Shown: positions 54,547 through 63,804, counted from the first letter of the stretch. The stretch is DNA of 64,000 nt from Burkholderiales bacterium (GCA_021299735.1 JAJTEM010000006.1:1-64000), one strand, 5' to 3'. The notes: a model not told the origin generated them from the letters alone. Program-made: numbers and translations.

Positions 54547-55413
54547 ATGCCCAAAACCAAGAAGAATCCTTTAGACGCACTGGAGTTGAAACCAGGTCAA
54601 TCCATTGAACTGCTGAAGGCGCTACACATTGTGACGCGTGAAGGTGGAATTAACCAGGACAGCCGCAGGAAGTTGAAGCAGGTGTATCACCTGACCCATT
54701 TTATTGAGCCCTTGATTGAGGAGGTGCGCAAAGCCAATGAAGGTGGTCTATACCTGGTGGATCATGGTGCAGGCAAATCGTACCTGGGTTTTATTTTGTA
54801 CGATCTTTACATCAAGCAGAACCCGGAACGGGCTGTGGTGGCCGGCGTTGAAACCCGACAGGAGTTGGTGGACAAGTCGAATTCGCTAGCAAAACAACTG
54901 GGCTTTGATTCAGGCATGCAGTTTATTAATTTGCCGGTTGCACAGGCCACTGAGCATCCCGATTTGCCGGAAGTTGTCGATATTGTTACTGCTTTGCACG
55001 CCTGCAATACTGCCACTGATGATGCCATTTCATTCGGCTTGAAAAAGCAGGCGAAGTTTATGGCGCTGGTGCCATGTTGCCAGGCTGAGGTGGCTACACA
55101 CTTGCGCAAGAACAAGGCCAGCCAGTTGGGTAAAACCAGTTTGGTGGAAATGTGGCGCCACCCGCTGCATACCCGCGAATTTGGCAGTCAGTTAACGAAT
55201 GTGTTGCGATGCTTGCAACTGGAGGCGCATGGTTACCAGGTAACGGTGACAGAGCTGGTGGGCTGGGAGCACTCGATGAAGAATGAGTTGATTATTGCGA
55301 AGAAGCACCAGCGGTCAAACCCAAAGGCTGCACAGCGACTGCGCTACATGTTGTCAGAGCTTGGGCTGGATGGTGAGGAAGGTTTACAGCAGCGTTTTCA
55401 CGTACCAGTCTAG
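54547..55413 (+). CDS. SAM-dependent methyltransferase of the Methyltransf_32 (METTL25/Trm13-like) type
   Basis: A 288-residue protein. Motif I is the unusual LVDHGAGKSYLGFILYDLY, followed by VVAGVETRQELVDKSN, the acidic region VDIVTALHACNTATDDAISFG and the hallmark LVPCCQAEV. This combination (gap-less HGAGK motif, HACxxATD, PCC) is that of the Methyltransf_32 domain found in METTL25-, GSTCD- and Trm13-related enzymes. Substrate unknown; RNA is possible. The ATG at 54547 is preferred over TTG at 54523. It starts after the repeat-rich region, with no operon partner. Confidence 0.82.
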   Translation: MPKTKKNPLDALELKPGQSIELLKALHIVTREGGINQDSRRKLKQVYHLTHFIEPLIEEVRKANEGGLYLVDHGAGKSYLGFILYDLYIKQNPERAVVAGVETRQELVDKSNSLAKQLGFDSGMQFINLPVAQATEHPDLPEVVDIVTALHACNTATDDAISFGLKKQAKFMALVPCCQAEVATHLRKNKASQLGKTSLVEMWRHPLHTREFGSQLTNVLRCLQLEAHGYQVTVTELVGWEHSMKNELIIAKKHQRSNPKAAQRLRYMLSELGLDGEEGLQQRFHVPV

Positions 55414-55432
55414 GCTGTATTGAACAGCCTAA
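55412..55432. other. Hairpin between convergent genes
   Basis: TAGGCTGT and ACAGCCTA form a perfect eight-base stem with a five-base loop immediately after the methyltransferase stop codon. There is no T run on either side, so it may be a weak or factor-assisted terminator, or an RNA 3'-end stabiliser. Confidence 0.5.
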
Positions 55433-55459
55433 ACCCATGCAGAAATGCAGCAACGACAG

Positions 55460-56062
55460 TTAATTGCTGTTTTTCAGCCCTTGCCACTCATTGCGCTGCA
55501 CATTGGGCAGGCCCAGCAGTTGCAGGGCGTGCTGTGCGGTGTCGGTAACCATGGCATCAATGCTGGCGGGGCGTTGGTAAAGTGCAGGCACCGGGGGCAT
55601 TACAATGCCACCCATTTCAGTCACACTGACCATGTTGCGAAGGTGAGCCAGGTTCAGCGGCGTTTCGCGGGGTAGCAACACCAGGCGGCGTCTTTCTTTC
55701 AACACCACGTCGGCTGCACGTGTAATCAGGTTGTTCGATAGGCCATGTGCAACTGCCGCAAGGGTATGCATGGAGCAAGGTGCAATCACCATGCCCATGG
55801 AGGGATAAGAGCCGCTGGCGATGCAGTTACCCACTTGCTTTGGTGAGTGCACAACATGGGCTTTTGCCTCGATTTCCTCTTTATTAAGGTCACTTTCGCT
55901 GGCCAAGGTAAGCCAGCCGGAAGAGGACACCACCAAATGAATTTCTGTATCACCGCGCGCGCGCAGCAGGTCGAGAATTTTCAGGCCATACAAAGCACCA
56001 CTGGCACCTGTAATGGCTACCGTGATGGACTGTTTGAATTGTGGCGAAGGGGTGCTGCTCAA
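55460..56062 (-). CDS. ubiX: Flavin prenyltransferase UbiX
   Basis: Makes prenylated FMN, the cofactor of UbiD-type decarboxylases in ubiquinone synthesis. The 200-residue flavoprotein shows VAITGASGALYGLKILDLL, VVSSSGW, SYPSMGMVIAPCSMHTLAAVAHGLSNNLITRAADVVLKERRRLVLLPRETPLNLAHL, the family signature with the SxN-type prenyl contacts. The cognate ubiD is not in the window. Confidence 0.96.
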   Translation of the reverse strand: MSSTPSPQFKQSITVAITGASGALYGLKILDLLRARGDTEIHLVVSSSGWLTLASESDLNKEEIEAKAHVVHSPKQVGNCIASGSYPSMGMVIAPCSMHTLAAVAHGLSNNLITRAADVVLKERRRLVLLPRETPLNLAHLRNMVSVTEMGGIVMPPVPALYQRPASIDAMVTDTAQHALQLLGLPNVQRNEWQGLKNSN

Positions 56063-56116
56063 GATGGGGTGCCTGAAAGTGGCCGCACTGGAAGTGGTGC
56101 GGCCGGTTTTTACGAA

Positions 56117-56449
56117 TTACTCAGACTTGCTGCTTGCATTGGCGGCGGCAATCAATGCTTGAAGTTCGCCGCTTTGATACATTTCGGTCATGATGTCGCA
56201 GCCGCCCAAAAACTCGCCGTTCACGTAGAGCTGTGGAATGGTGGGCCAGTTGGCGTATTCCTTGATGCCTTGGCGAATTTCGGGGTCGTCCAGCACGTTC
56301 ACGGTGACCACTTTTTCAGCTTCGCAGGCTTTCAGGATTTGAATGGCGCGACCAGAAAACCCGCACATGGGGAACTGGGCAGTTCCTTTCATGAACAAAA
56401 CCACGGGGTGGCTGGTGACGGTTTCGTGAATGGAATCGCGAACGCTCAT
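56117..56449 (-). CDS. grxD: Monothiol glutaredoxin (CGFS type)
   Basis: A 110-residue Grx4-like protein that carries [2Fe-2S] clusters with glutathione and BolA proteins. VVLFMKGTAQFPMCGFSGRAIQIL contains the single active cysteine, TIPQLYVNGEFLGGCDI the cis-proline and glutathione-binding parts. A BolA partner is encoded at 37588. Confidence 0.97.
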   Translation of the reverse strand: MSVRDSIHETVTSHPVVLFMKGTAQFPMCGFSGRAIQILKACEAEKVVTVNVLDDPEIRQGIKEYANWPTIPQLYVNGEFLGGCDIMTEMYQSGELQALIAAANASSKSE

Positions 56450-56552
56450 AAAAACTTCCTTTCAATTGGATGGATTGCTACAACCGTGTAGTGTAATGGA
56501 TGTGGGTATAAAACGCTCGTTTTCAATGCCTTGCGTGCATTTGCAGTGCAAA

Positions 56553-57416
56553 TTAGGTTTGGGCAAATACAAAGCGTGGGGTTCCGGCCAGGTCGGGCAG
56601 GCCTTGCACATGCACATAGGGTGCTTTGGAAAACAAGGCTTTCACGGCCTCTTGTTGATTGTAGCCATGCTCAACCAGCACGCCACCACCGGCACGCAGC
56701 AGGGCGGGGCTGTGAAGGGCTATTTCACGGTAAAAGCGCAGGCCATCGCCTCCGTCAGTCAGGGCTTGTTGGGGCTCGAAGCGCAGATCTCCTTGTGAAA
56801 GGTGTTGATCGCCCAGTTCAATATAGGGCGGGTTGCTGCAAATCAGGTCGAATGCCAGGGGCGGTGTTTGATTCAGCAAATTTTCAAACAGGTTTGATTG
56901 CACAAAGCGTACATTTTTAGCTCCCAGTTTGTTGGCATTGAATTGGGCTACCCACAGGGCGTCGGCAGAAATATCGCTGGCTGTGACTTCAAGTATTGGG
57001 TTTTCAAGTGCCAGCGACACGGCTATGGCACCGCTGCCACAGCCAATGTCAAGAACCCGGGTCAGCAGGTTCTCTGTTGATTTGCTTTGCAAAAAACCAA
57101 GGGCATGTTCTACAAGTTCTTCGGTTTCAGGCCGGGGTATTAGCACCCGTGAATCGACGAAAAACGGGCGTGAATAGAATTCCTTTTCTTGTATCAAATA
57201 GGCAATGGGTTCGCCTTGTTGCCTTTTGGTGGCCAGTGACTTGAAGGTGTTGAGCTGGTCGACGGGCAATTCCTGGTGGCTTTGGGTCACGAGGCCCACT
57301 CGGTCCAGACCTGTAATATGGCCCATGAGTATGCGCAGCTCGCTCGGGGCAAGCCCGGTTTCCTGGCGTGTTTGCTGCAGCACCGATTCAATGGTGGGCT
57401 TGGGCAGCGTGTTCAT
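56553..57416 (-). CDS. prmC: Peptide chain release factor N5-glutamine methyltransferase
   Basis: Methylates the GGQ glutamine of RF1 and RF2. The 287-residue enzyme has an N-terminal five-helix domain, motif [16 protein letters not shown] and the NPPY motif of glutamine/adenine N-methyltransferases ([12 protein letters not shown]). Overlaps prfA, encoding one substrate, by four bases. Confidence 0.97.
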   Translation of the reverse strand: MNTLPKPTIESVLQQTRQETGLAPSELRILMGHITGLDRVGLVTQSHQELPVDQLNTFKSLATKRQQGEPIAYLIQEKEFYSRPFFVDSRVLIPRPETEELVEHALGFLQSKSTENLLTRVLDIGCGSGAIAVSLALENPILEVTASDISADALWVAQFNANKLGAKNVRFVQSNLFENLLNQTPPLAFDLICSNPPYIELGDQHLSQGDLRFEPQQALTDGGDGLRFYREIALHSPALLRAGGGVLVEHGYNQQEAVKALFSKAPYVHVQGLPDLAGTPRFVFAQT

Positions 57417-58495
57417 TCTTTGGCGGTGATTTCGGCTAGCAATTCCGCTTCATGGAATGCGGTCAAGCCGTTCATCAGGTCGGTTAGGTCGCCGTCCATG
57501 ATGTAGTCGAGTTTGTACAGGGTCAGGTTGATTCGGTGGTCTGTCATTCGCCCTTGTGGAAAGTTGTAGGTGCGAATGCGTTCTGAACGGTCGCCTGAGC
57601 CCACCAGGCTGCGGCGTTCGCTGGCCTCAGCGGCCTGGCGTTCGCGGTCGATTTTGTCTTGCAGGCGCACATTCAGCACTTTCATGGCCTTGGCTTTGTT
57701 TTTGTGCTGGCTGCGTTCGTCCTGACATTCCACCACAAGGCCGGTGGGCAGGTGGGTAATGCGAACGGCTGAGTCGGTTTTGTTGATGTGCTGCCCACCT
57801 GCGCCGCTGGCGCGGTACGTGTCGATGCGCAAATCGGCAGGGTTGATTTCAACAGCCTCTGCCTCGTCGGGTTCAGCCATTACAGCCACTGTGCAGGCGG
57901 AGGTGTGAATGCGCCCCTGGCTTTCGGTGGCGGGCACGCGCTGAACGCGGTGGCCGCCCGACTCAAACTTCAAATGCTTATACACATTCTCGCCAGCCAG
58001 GCGAACGATGACCTCTTTGTAGCCACCCAATTCCGATTCACTGGCGCTCATCACTTCAATTTGCCAGCCTTGGCGTTCGGCGTAGCGGGTGTACATGCGA
58101 AACAGGTCGCCTGCAAACAAGGCGGATTCATCACCGCCGGTGCCTGCTCGAATTTCAAGCATGGCATTGCGGTGGTCGTTGGGGTCTTTGGGCAGCAACA
58201 GGCGCTGAAGGTCGGCTTCAAGTTGTGCCAGTTTTGCTTCGTTTTGCGCGATTTCTTCACGCGCCATGTCGCGCATGTCGGGGTCGGAAAGCCATTCGCG
58301 GGCGGTGTTCAGGTCGGCTTCGATGCTTTGGTATTCTGCGAAGCGTTCGGTGGCGGGCAACAGTTCCGAACGCTCTCGCGTGATGGCTTTGAACTGCGCC
58401 ATGTCGTTGGCGGCATTCTGGGACGACAAAAATTCTTCAAGGTCGGCGAGGCGCTCGGCAAGGCGCGTTAGCCGGTTCCGCATGCTGTCTTTCAT
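57413..58495 (-). CDS. prfA: Peptide chain release factor 1
   Basis: Terminates translation at UAA and UAG. The 360-residue protein contains the PAT-type codon-recognition region ([18 protein letters not shown]) and the GGQ motif in [19 protein letters not shown]. It lies between hemA and prmC, the classical order hemA-prfA-prmC. Confidence 0.98.
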   Translation of the reverse strand: MKDSMRNRLTRLAERLADLEEFLSSQNAANDMAQFKAITRERSELLPATERFAEYQSIEADLNTAREWLSDPDMRDMAREEIAQNEAKLAQLEADLQRLLLPKDPNDHRNAMLEIRAGTGGDESALFAGDLFRMYTRYAERQGWQIEVMSASESELGGYKEVIVRLAGENVYKHLKFESGGHRVQRVPATESQGRIHTSACTVAVMAEPDEAEAVEINPADLRIDTYRASGAGGQHINKTDSAVRITHLPTGLVVECQDERSQHKNKAKAMKVLNVRLQDKIDRERQAAEASERRSLVGSGDRSERIRTYNFPQGRMTDHRINLTLYKLDYIMDGDLTDLMNGLTAFHEAELLAEITAKE

Positions 58496-59764
58496 CTATT
58501 TGTCGGTGTTTTTAATGTTGAATAGTTGGGGCAGCCACTTTAGCAGGGCTTCCCGTTCGGCCGGGCTGGCGTGGTGCAGGGCCTGCATGGGGCCGTGCAT
58601 GAATTTTGCACTCATGCGGTGGGCCATGAGTTGCAGTACTTCATCGGCTGGCGTGCCTTTGGCCAGTTGCTTGCGGGCGTGGTCCAGCTCCAGCTGGGCG
58701 ATGTCGTCGGCTTTTTGGTGTATTTCCTGAATGGTGGGCACCAGTGACCGTTCACTCATCCAGCGCATGAAGCCCTGTACCTGCGATTCAATAATGGCTT
58801 CTGCCTGTTCTACGGCAGCGGCTCGTTGTTCGCGGCCTTCCTGCACAATTTGGCTGAGGTCGTCGACTGTGTACAGAAACACGTCGTCGAGTTTACTGAC
58901 CTGTGCTTCGATGTCGCGGGGCACTGCCAGGTCGAGCATGAATATGGGTTCGTGTTTGCGTTTCTTGCAGGCTGCTTCCACCATGCCCAAACCAATAATG
59001 GGCAGGGTACTGGCGGTGCACGAAATCACGATGTCGCTTTTCGCAAGTTGCTCGGGCACCTGGGCCAGACCAATTACACGGGCGCCATGGTTTTGGGCCA
59101 GTTGGTTGGCGCGGTCGGCACTGCGGTTGGCGATGGTGATGCTTTTCGGATTTTGAGCAGCGAAGTGGGTTGCGCACAGCTGGATCATTTCGCCTGCGCC
59201 AATAAACAGCACATTGCGCTTGCCCAGATCGCCAAAAATTCGGCTGGCCAGCTTTACGGCGGCAGAAGCCATTGAAACAGAGTGCGCTCCGATTTCGGTT
59301 TGTGAGCGAACTTCTTTGGCGACGGAGAAGGTGCGTTGGAACAGTTGGTGCAACATTTGGCCCAGCGTGCCGGCTTCTTCAGCAGTGCGGGCGGCTTGCT
59401 TCATTTGCCCCAGAATTTGAGCTTCACCCAGCACCATGGAATCAAGGCCGCTGGCCACGCGAAAAGCGTGGCGCGCCACTTCTTGTTGGGGAAGTATGTA
59501 CAGGTGGGGGCCAAGTTCTGTGGTGGGAATGTTGCGGTTCACTGCCAGCCACTCCAGCAAATCGGTTTTCAGCTGCTCAATGTTGCTGGCTGCGCAGTAC
59601 ACTTCGGTGCGGTTGCAGGTGGAAAGAATGGCTGCTTCAGGCGCTTGAACGCGCTGCGCCAGTGCGCGCAATGCCTCTTGCAATTGCTCGGCCGGAAACG
59701 CCAAACGCTCGCGAAGTGCGAGCGGTGCGGATTGATAATTCAGGCCGACTGCGAAAAGCTCCAT
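58496..59764 (-). CDS. hemA: Glutamyl-tRNA reductase
   Basis: First step of C5-pathway tetrapyrrole synthesis. The 422-residue protein has the catalytic cysteine in LSTCNRTEVY, the NADPH-binding NVLFIGAGEMIQLCATHF, GEAQILGQMKQA and a C-terminal dimerisation helix bundle. Stop codon abuts prfA. Heme made here is required by the bc1 complex. Confidence 0.98.
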   Translation of the reverse strand: MELFAVGLNYQSAPLALRERLAFPAEQLQEALRALAQRVQAPEAAILSTCNRTEVYCAASNIEQLKTDLLEWLAVNRNIPTTELGPHLYILPQQEVARHAFRVASGLDSMVLGEAQILGQMKQAARTAEEAGTLGQMLHQLFQRTFSVAKEVRSQTEIGAHSVSMASAAVKLASRIFGDLGKRNVLFIGAGEMIQLCATHFAAQNPKSITIANRSADRANQLAQNHGARVIGLAQVPEQLAKSDIVISCTASTLPIIGLGMVEAACKKRKHEPIFMLDLAVPRDIEAQVSKLDDVFLYTVDDLSQIVQEGREQRAAAVEQAEAIIESQVQGFMRWMSERSLVPTIQEIHQKADDIAQLELDHARKQLAKGTPADEVLQLMAHRMSAKFMHGPMQALHHASPAEREALLKWLPQLFNIKNTDK

Positions 59765-59818
59765 GATACCTACTGGGCAGAATACCCTTCATTATAACCC
59801 GCTATGGCGAAGATGACT

Positions 59819-60562
59819 TTAGTCGTTCTCGGCGAGTTGGCGTTTGATTTTTGCCGGATCAGGCGATTTGCCCTCGTGGTCCACCTGTTCCAGCTTGTAA
59901 CCAAAGCCATAAACTGGTGTTAGCCGGAAGCCGTGTTCTGGCCTCAAAGCCAGTTTGGAACGAACTCTGGAGATGTGGGTGTCCATGGTTCGTGAGGGGA
60001 GGTCGGTGTCTCGGCCCCACACGCTTTCCTGAATATGCGATCGTGAAAGTGGTTTGCCCAGGTTGCGAAACAACAGAAGGGCCAGGTCGAATTCCTTTTG
60101 GGTCATCACTATGCGTTTGGTGTGCCGCACTATGGTGGAGAATTTGGGATGAAATTCCAGGTCAGCGATCTCGAATATTTCTGGGGCTGTGAGCTCGGGG
60201 TAGGCGCGACGGAGCAGGGCATTCACCCGGGCAATCAGTTCTCCCCGACGAATGGGTTTGATCATGTAATCGTCAGCACCTGCGTTCAGTGCCTCAACAA
60301 TGTTTTCTTCGTCGGTTTTGGAGGTGATAAAAAGCACAGGTACTTTAATGTGCAGGGTTTCCCGAATCCAGTTCATGACCTTGGGCCCAGAGCTGTCGGG
60401 CAATACCCAATCCAGAAGTACCAGGTCAAAGCTGTCGCGGTACAGGGCTGTTTGAAAGCTTTTGAATGTGGCGAAACAGTGGCATTTGTGGTTGACCGAT
60501 TCCAATACCCAGCGAAGCATTTCGCTCTGTGTCAGGTCGTCTTCAAGAATAGCGATGCGCAT
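59819..60562 (-). CDS. OmpR/PhoB-family response regulator, orphan
   Basis: A 247-residue two-domain regulator. The receiver has acidic LEDDLTQ, phosphorylated Asp in LVLLDWVLPDSSG near residue 52, Thr in LFITSKT and Lys in DDYMIKPI. The C-terminal winged helix (MTQKEFDLALLLFRNLGKPLSRSHIQESVWG, DTHISRVRSKL, GFGYKL) binds DNA. It is followed by a 25-residue Lys/Asp-rich tail. No histidine kinase is adjacent on either side, so the partner is unknown. Confidence 0.93.
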   Translation of the reverse strand: MRIAILEDDLTQSEMLRWVLESVNHKCHCFATFKSFQTALYRDSFDLVLLDWVLPDSSGPKVMNWIRETLHIKVPVLFITSKTDEENIVEALNAGADDYMIKPIRRGELIARVNALLRRAYPELTAPEIFEIADLEFHPKFSTIVRHTKRIVMTQKEFDLALLLFRNLGKPLSRSHIQESVWGRDTDLPSRTMDTHISRVRSKLALRPEHGFRLTPVYGFGYKLEQVDHEGKSPDPAKIKRQLAEND

Positions 60563-60693
60563 GGGTGTGGCTCCTGCATGGGAATTTTTGTTACCACAAT
60601 GTTAATTTGTGTGTTGACAGTTTAATCGTTTAAACAAGGCATGAAACACAATCTTGCTTTTTTGTTAAATTGCGGCGATTCTCAATTTATCAA

Positions 60694-61335
60694 TCAAGGC
60701 TTCTGTGTGTTTTCCTGTTCAAGTTTCATGGCATGTGTAGCGTGTGCGCCAGCAAAAATAACGGCCACAATGCGCAGCGCCTTGTCGTAAATTGCCTGTC
60801 GTTCTGCGGGTTTTTCAACATACTCAACTGCCATGAAAAGCACGTTTTGAGCGAGTACTTCCAGTACTTCAATCATTTCTTGTTTGGGTAAACCGGGTAG
60901 CAGGGCTGCAATTCGGTTGTCGCTGCAGATGTCTTCGCTAATCGTTCGAATTGTTTTCTTCAAGCCGTCGCGCATGCGTTCCAGGGCGCCGAAAGCCTCG
61001 GAAGCGCCTACCACGACTGGCTTTGGGTTTTCGGCTGCCCAGTCGAAGAAGCGTTTTACGAGCATGGGGCGGATATCAAGGTCTGCCTCTTTGGCGGTGC
61101 TGATTCGAACCTCGGTGAAGGCGTCGATTACTGCTTTTTCTACTTCCAGAATGACTGCTGTGCCCAAGTCGGCGAGGTCTTCAAAGTGTCTGTAAAAAGC
61201 TGGCGCAGACAGCTTCGCTTCGCGCGTGATTTCGCGAATACCCAGGCTGGAGAAACTTCGCCGGTGATAGCTTAAGTTCAGTGCAGCTTCAATGAGCCGG
61301 GTGCGGCCATGAATGGTTGATGCGTTGGAGGTCAT
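60694..61335 (-). CDS. TetR-family regulator, FabR/DesT-like
   Basis: A 213-residue repressor. The helix-turn-helix SLGIREITREAKLSAPAFYRHFEDLADLGTAVI closely follows the FabR/DesT pattern, regulators that sense long-chain acyl-CoA or acyl-ACP and control membrane lipid desaturation. The rest is helical and variable. The gene is divergent from the membrane hydroxylase and reductase genes, and a palindrome that could be its operator overlaps their promoter. The ATG at 61335 leaves a short N-terminal arm; the frame is open to 61401 but that part has no family match. Confidence 0.88.
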   Translation of the reverse strand: MTSNASTIHGRTRLIEAALNLSYHRRSFSSLGIREITREAKLSAPAFYRHFEDLADLGTAVILEVEKAVIDAFTEVRISTAKEADLDIRPMLVKRFFDWAAENPKPVVVGASEAFGALERMRDGLKKTIRTISEDICSDNRIAALLPGLPKQEMIEVLEVLAQNVLFMAVEYVEKPAERQAIYDKALRIVAVIFAGAHATHAMKLEQENTQKP

Positions 61336-61418
61336 AAGTCGTTGATTATAGCGAAAACCCGAACATCTGTTACGAATCCTTGATTCGGAAGTTTTATCCA
61401 ATTTTAGGACTATGGGTC

Positions 61419-61447
61419 TTGACGATTATGTTTACAATTGTTAACAT
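61419..61447 (+). promoter_or_regulatory. Sigma-70 promoter of the hydroxylase gene
   Basis: TTGACG at 61419-61424 and TAACAT at 61442-61447 with ideal 17-base spacing. The -35 matches five of six positions and the -10 four of six. The gene start follows at 61516. The palindromic operator fills the spacer and covers the -10. Confidence 0.6.
61428..61447. promoter_or_regulatory. 20-base palindrome, likely TetR-family operator
   Basis: ATGTTTACAATTGTTAACAT is symmetric at 18 of 20 positions around the centre AATT; only the fifth base of each half is unpaired. It overlaps the promoter spacer and -10 element, so a bound dimer would block RNA polymerase. It lies between the divergent TetR gene and the hydroxylase gene. 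Confidence 0.7.
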
Positions 61448-61515
61448 GGTTCTCATTGGGATAGACCTTGCCCTTACAAAAACAATGATTGGGCATTCAT
61501 GACGGGAGACCACCG

Positions 61516-62718
61516 ATGTTGCATTACCTCAAATTCACCACTTTTCCGCTGATTGCGATTGGCGTGATGCACGCCATGATGCAGGGCGGCGCGTGGATGT
61601 ACACCGGCATTGCCGCTTTGGTGCTTGTTGTGGCTTTGGGCGATATTTTGCTGCCAGACGACCGCAGTGAGCCGCGAATGGAAGGCGAGTTTTTCCTGAA
61701 CCTGATGTTGTGGTTGACCCTGCCAATTTTGATGTGGGTAACACTTTGTTTTACGTGGGCGGTGGCGCCTGCGGATGTGCTGGGTATTGATGCATTCATG
61801 AAGCATGTTTTTGGTTATGACCGTTTGCAGTTGCAAGCGGATACCACCTGGTATCAGTGGTTTTTCGGGGCGGTGGCCGGTGCATTTTTGTTTGGCGCAG
61901 GCGGCACCAACGTGGGCCATGAACTGACCCACCGCACTTACAGCATGCGCGACATGATTTTGGGCCGCTGGATGTTGGCATTTACCTGCGATGCATCTTT
62001 TGCAATTGAGCATGTATATGGCCACCACAAAAACCTGGGTACGCCAGCAGACCCGGCCACGGCACAGCGCGGCGAGAATGTGTATGGCTTTGTGCTGAAA
62101 AGTACGATTGGCGGATACAAGTCAGCGTGGAAATTGGAAAAGCAGCGCCTGGCGAAGTTTAACCAATCGGTTTGGAACCCGGTTCACAGCCGCATGATGC
62201 GCGGCAATTTGATGAGCCTGAGTTTGTTTGCTGCGTCGTTTTACATCGGCGGTTGGGCTGGTATGGTGATGTTCTGGATCATGAGCGCGGGTGGTAAAAC
62301 CCTGCTCGAGATTGTGAACTACATGGAGCATTACGGCATTGTTCGCCGCCCTGAAGACAAGGTGGAGCCGCGCCACAGCTGGAATACCAATGCCTCAGTT
62401 TCTACCGCTTTGTTGTATGCACTAACCCGCCATTCGCACCACCATGCCGAGGCGGACCAGGAATACTGGAACCTGCGCAGCTACCGCCATGCGCCTATGT
62501 TGCCCACGGGTTACTTGGGTACTATTTTGCTGGCTTTGGTGCCACCCCTTTACAAGAAAGTGATGACACCTTTGTTGAACCACTGGGATGAAACATTCGC
62601 CACGCCAGAGGAGAAAAAACTGGCGATCGAGGCCAGTGTGAAAAGTGGTATGAAAGGTTTGAAATCTGCCCAGTTGGGGCGGCAAACTGCTCAACAATTC
62701 AACCGCGCTGCGGCCTGA
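61516..62718 (+). CDS. AlkB/XylM-family membrane diiron hydroxylase
   Basis: A 400-residue integral membrane monooxygenase. About six hydrophobic helices carry the eight-histidine diiron motifs HELTHR, EHVYGHH followed by the TPADPATAQRGEN block, and RHSHHHAEADQEYWNLR, plus the NYMEHYG signature of alkane and xylene monooxygenases. It would oxidise a terminal methyl group of an alkane, alkylarene or fatty-acyl chain using electrons from the next gene's product. HELTHR rather than HELGHK and the integrated reductase favour the XylM-like side, but substrate is not determinable. The ATG at 61516 follows GGGAG by seven bases. Confidence 0.9.
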   Translation: MLHYLKFTTFPLIAIGVMHAMMQGGAWMYTGIAALVLVVALGDILLPDDRSEPRMEGEFFLNLMLWLTLPILMWVTLCFTWAVAPADVLGIDAFMKHVFGYDRLQLQADTTWYQWFFGAVAGAFLFGAGGTNVGHELTHRTYSMRDMILGRWMLAFTCDASFAIEHVYGHHKNLGTPADPATAQRGENVYGFVLKSTIGGYKSAWKLEKQRLAKFNQSVWNPVHSRMMRGNLMSLSLFAASFYIGGWAGMVMFWIMSAGGKTLLEIVNYMEHYGIVRRPEDKVEPRHSWNTNASVSTALLYALTRHSHHHAEADQEYWNLRSYRHAPMLPTGYLGTILLALVPPLYKKVMTPLLNHWDETFATPEEKKLAIEASVKSGMKGLKSAQLGRQTAQQFNRAAA

Positions 62719-62730
62719 CAGGAGGCGACC

Positions 62731-63804
62731 ATGAAATTGCTTGAATGGTTTGGATTACAGGGCGGTGCAGCAGCTGGCAAGAAAGGCAAAGTAACGCATA
62801 AAGTTAGCGTAGCCCCGGGTGGGCAAAGCTTTGAGGTGGAGAAGGGCCGCAAGGTGATTTTGAACTCGGCTTTGTCTGCAGGTTTGGGGTTTCCGCACAA
62901 CTGCCGAGTGGGCAGTTGCACCCAATGCAAGTGCAAACTGAAAAGCGGAAGGGTAAGAGAACTGACCGATTCCAGTTATGTATTGAGTGCTGAAGATTTG
63001 AAAGCCGGAATGATTCTGGCTTGTCAGTCCATTCCCGAAACTGATCTTGAAATTGAAGTTGAACTCACTTCGGGTGGCGACCGTTTGGTTGAAACCCGTG
63101 GCACGATTCTGGGTCAGAAACATTTGACGCATGACATCGTTGAATTGCGTGTTGCACTGGATGATCCCATGCCTTTCAAGGCTGGACAATATGCTGAAAT
63201 TAGACTTGAAGAATTCAGCCTGTCGCGCAACTACAGTTTTGCGATTGCACCAAAAGGACAGGAAGCCAAGGAACTGGTGTTTCATGTACGCAAGGTACCG
63301 GGCGGCAAGTTCACAGAATGGTTGTTTGCGGCCAATCGGCAAGAAACCCGCTTAAGCATGAGCGGGCCGTTTGGTGATTTCTATTTGCGCCCAGCCGAAG
63401 GTGACAAGCCCGCACCGATTGTGTGTGTGGCCGGTGGCAGTGGCATGGCACCTATTTTGAGTTTGCTGGAACAGGCCAAGTGGGCTGGTGAAACGCGCGA
63501 TGTGGTTTATCTGTTTGGTGCGCGCAGTCAGCGCGATTTGTATGCTGAGGAAGAAATTGGTCGAATTCAGCAGGGCTGGAGAGGATCGCTGAACTTTACA
63601 AAGGTGTTGTCTGAAGAGCCAGAGAATTCAGGCTGGGCTGGTGCGCGTGGTTATGTAACTGATGAGCTGGACACGCTCGAGTTGGATTGGCCACAGGTTC
63701 AGGCTTACTTGTGCGGCCCGCCTGCGATGATTGATGCAGCGATTGCGAAGTTTTCCAGGTTGGGTGTGAAAGCCGAGAACATTCGATATGACAAGTTTGA
63801 GTGA
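62731..63804 (+). CDS. NADH-dependent ferredoxin reductase of the XylA type
   Basis: A 357-residue electron-transfer protein. The N-terminal plant-type [2Fe-2S] domain has C-X4-C-X2-C (CRVGSCTQC) and a fourth Cys in ILACQS. It is followed by an FAD domain (RNYSFAIAP) and an NAD domain (CVAGGSGMAPILSLLEQA, YLCGPPAMIDAA). XylA, the reductase of xylene monooxygenase, has the same order and length. It starts 12 bases after the hydroxylase behind AGGAGG, so the two form one operon. Confidence 0.93.
   Translation: MKLLEWFGLQGGAAAGKKGKVTHKVSVAPGGQSFEVEKGRKVILNSALSAGLGFPHNCRVGSCTQCKCKLKSGRVRELTDSSYVLSAEDLKAGMILACQSIPETDLEIEVELTSGGDRLVETRGTILGQKHLTHDIVELRVALDDPMPFKAGQYAEIRLEEFSLSRNYSFAIAPKGQEAKELVFHVRKVPGGKFTEWLFAANRQETRLSMSGPFGDFYLRPAEGDKPAPIVCVAGGSGMAPILSLLEQAKWAGETRDVVYLFGARSQRDLYAEEEIGRIQQGWRGSLNFTKVLSEEPENSGWAGARGYVTDELDTLELDWPQVQAYLCGPPAMIDAAIAKFSRLGVKAENIRYDKFE

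Noticed and set aside
61516-62718. Membrane desaturase of the DesB type, suggested by the DesT-like regulator
   Set aside because: The histidine boxes (HELTHR, EHVYGHH, RHSHHHA, NYMEHYG) are those of AlkB/XylM hydroxylases, not of acyl-CoA desaturases.
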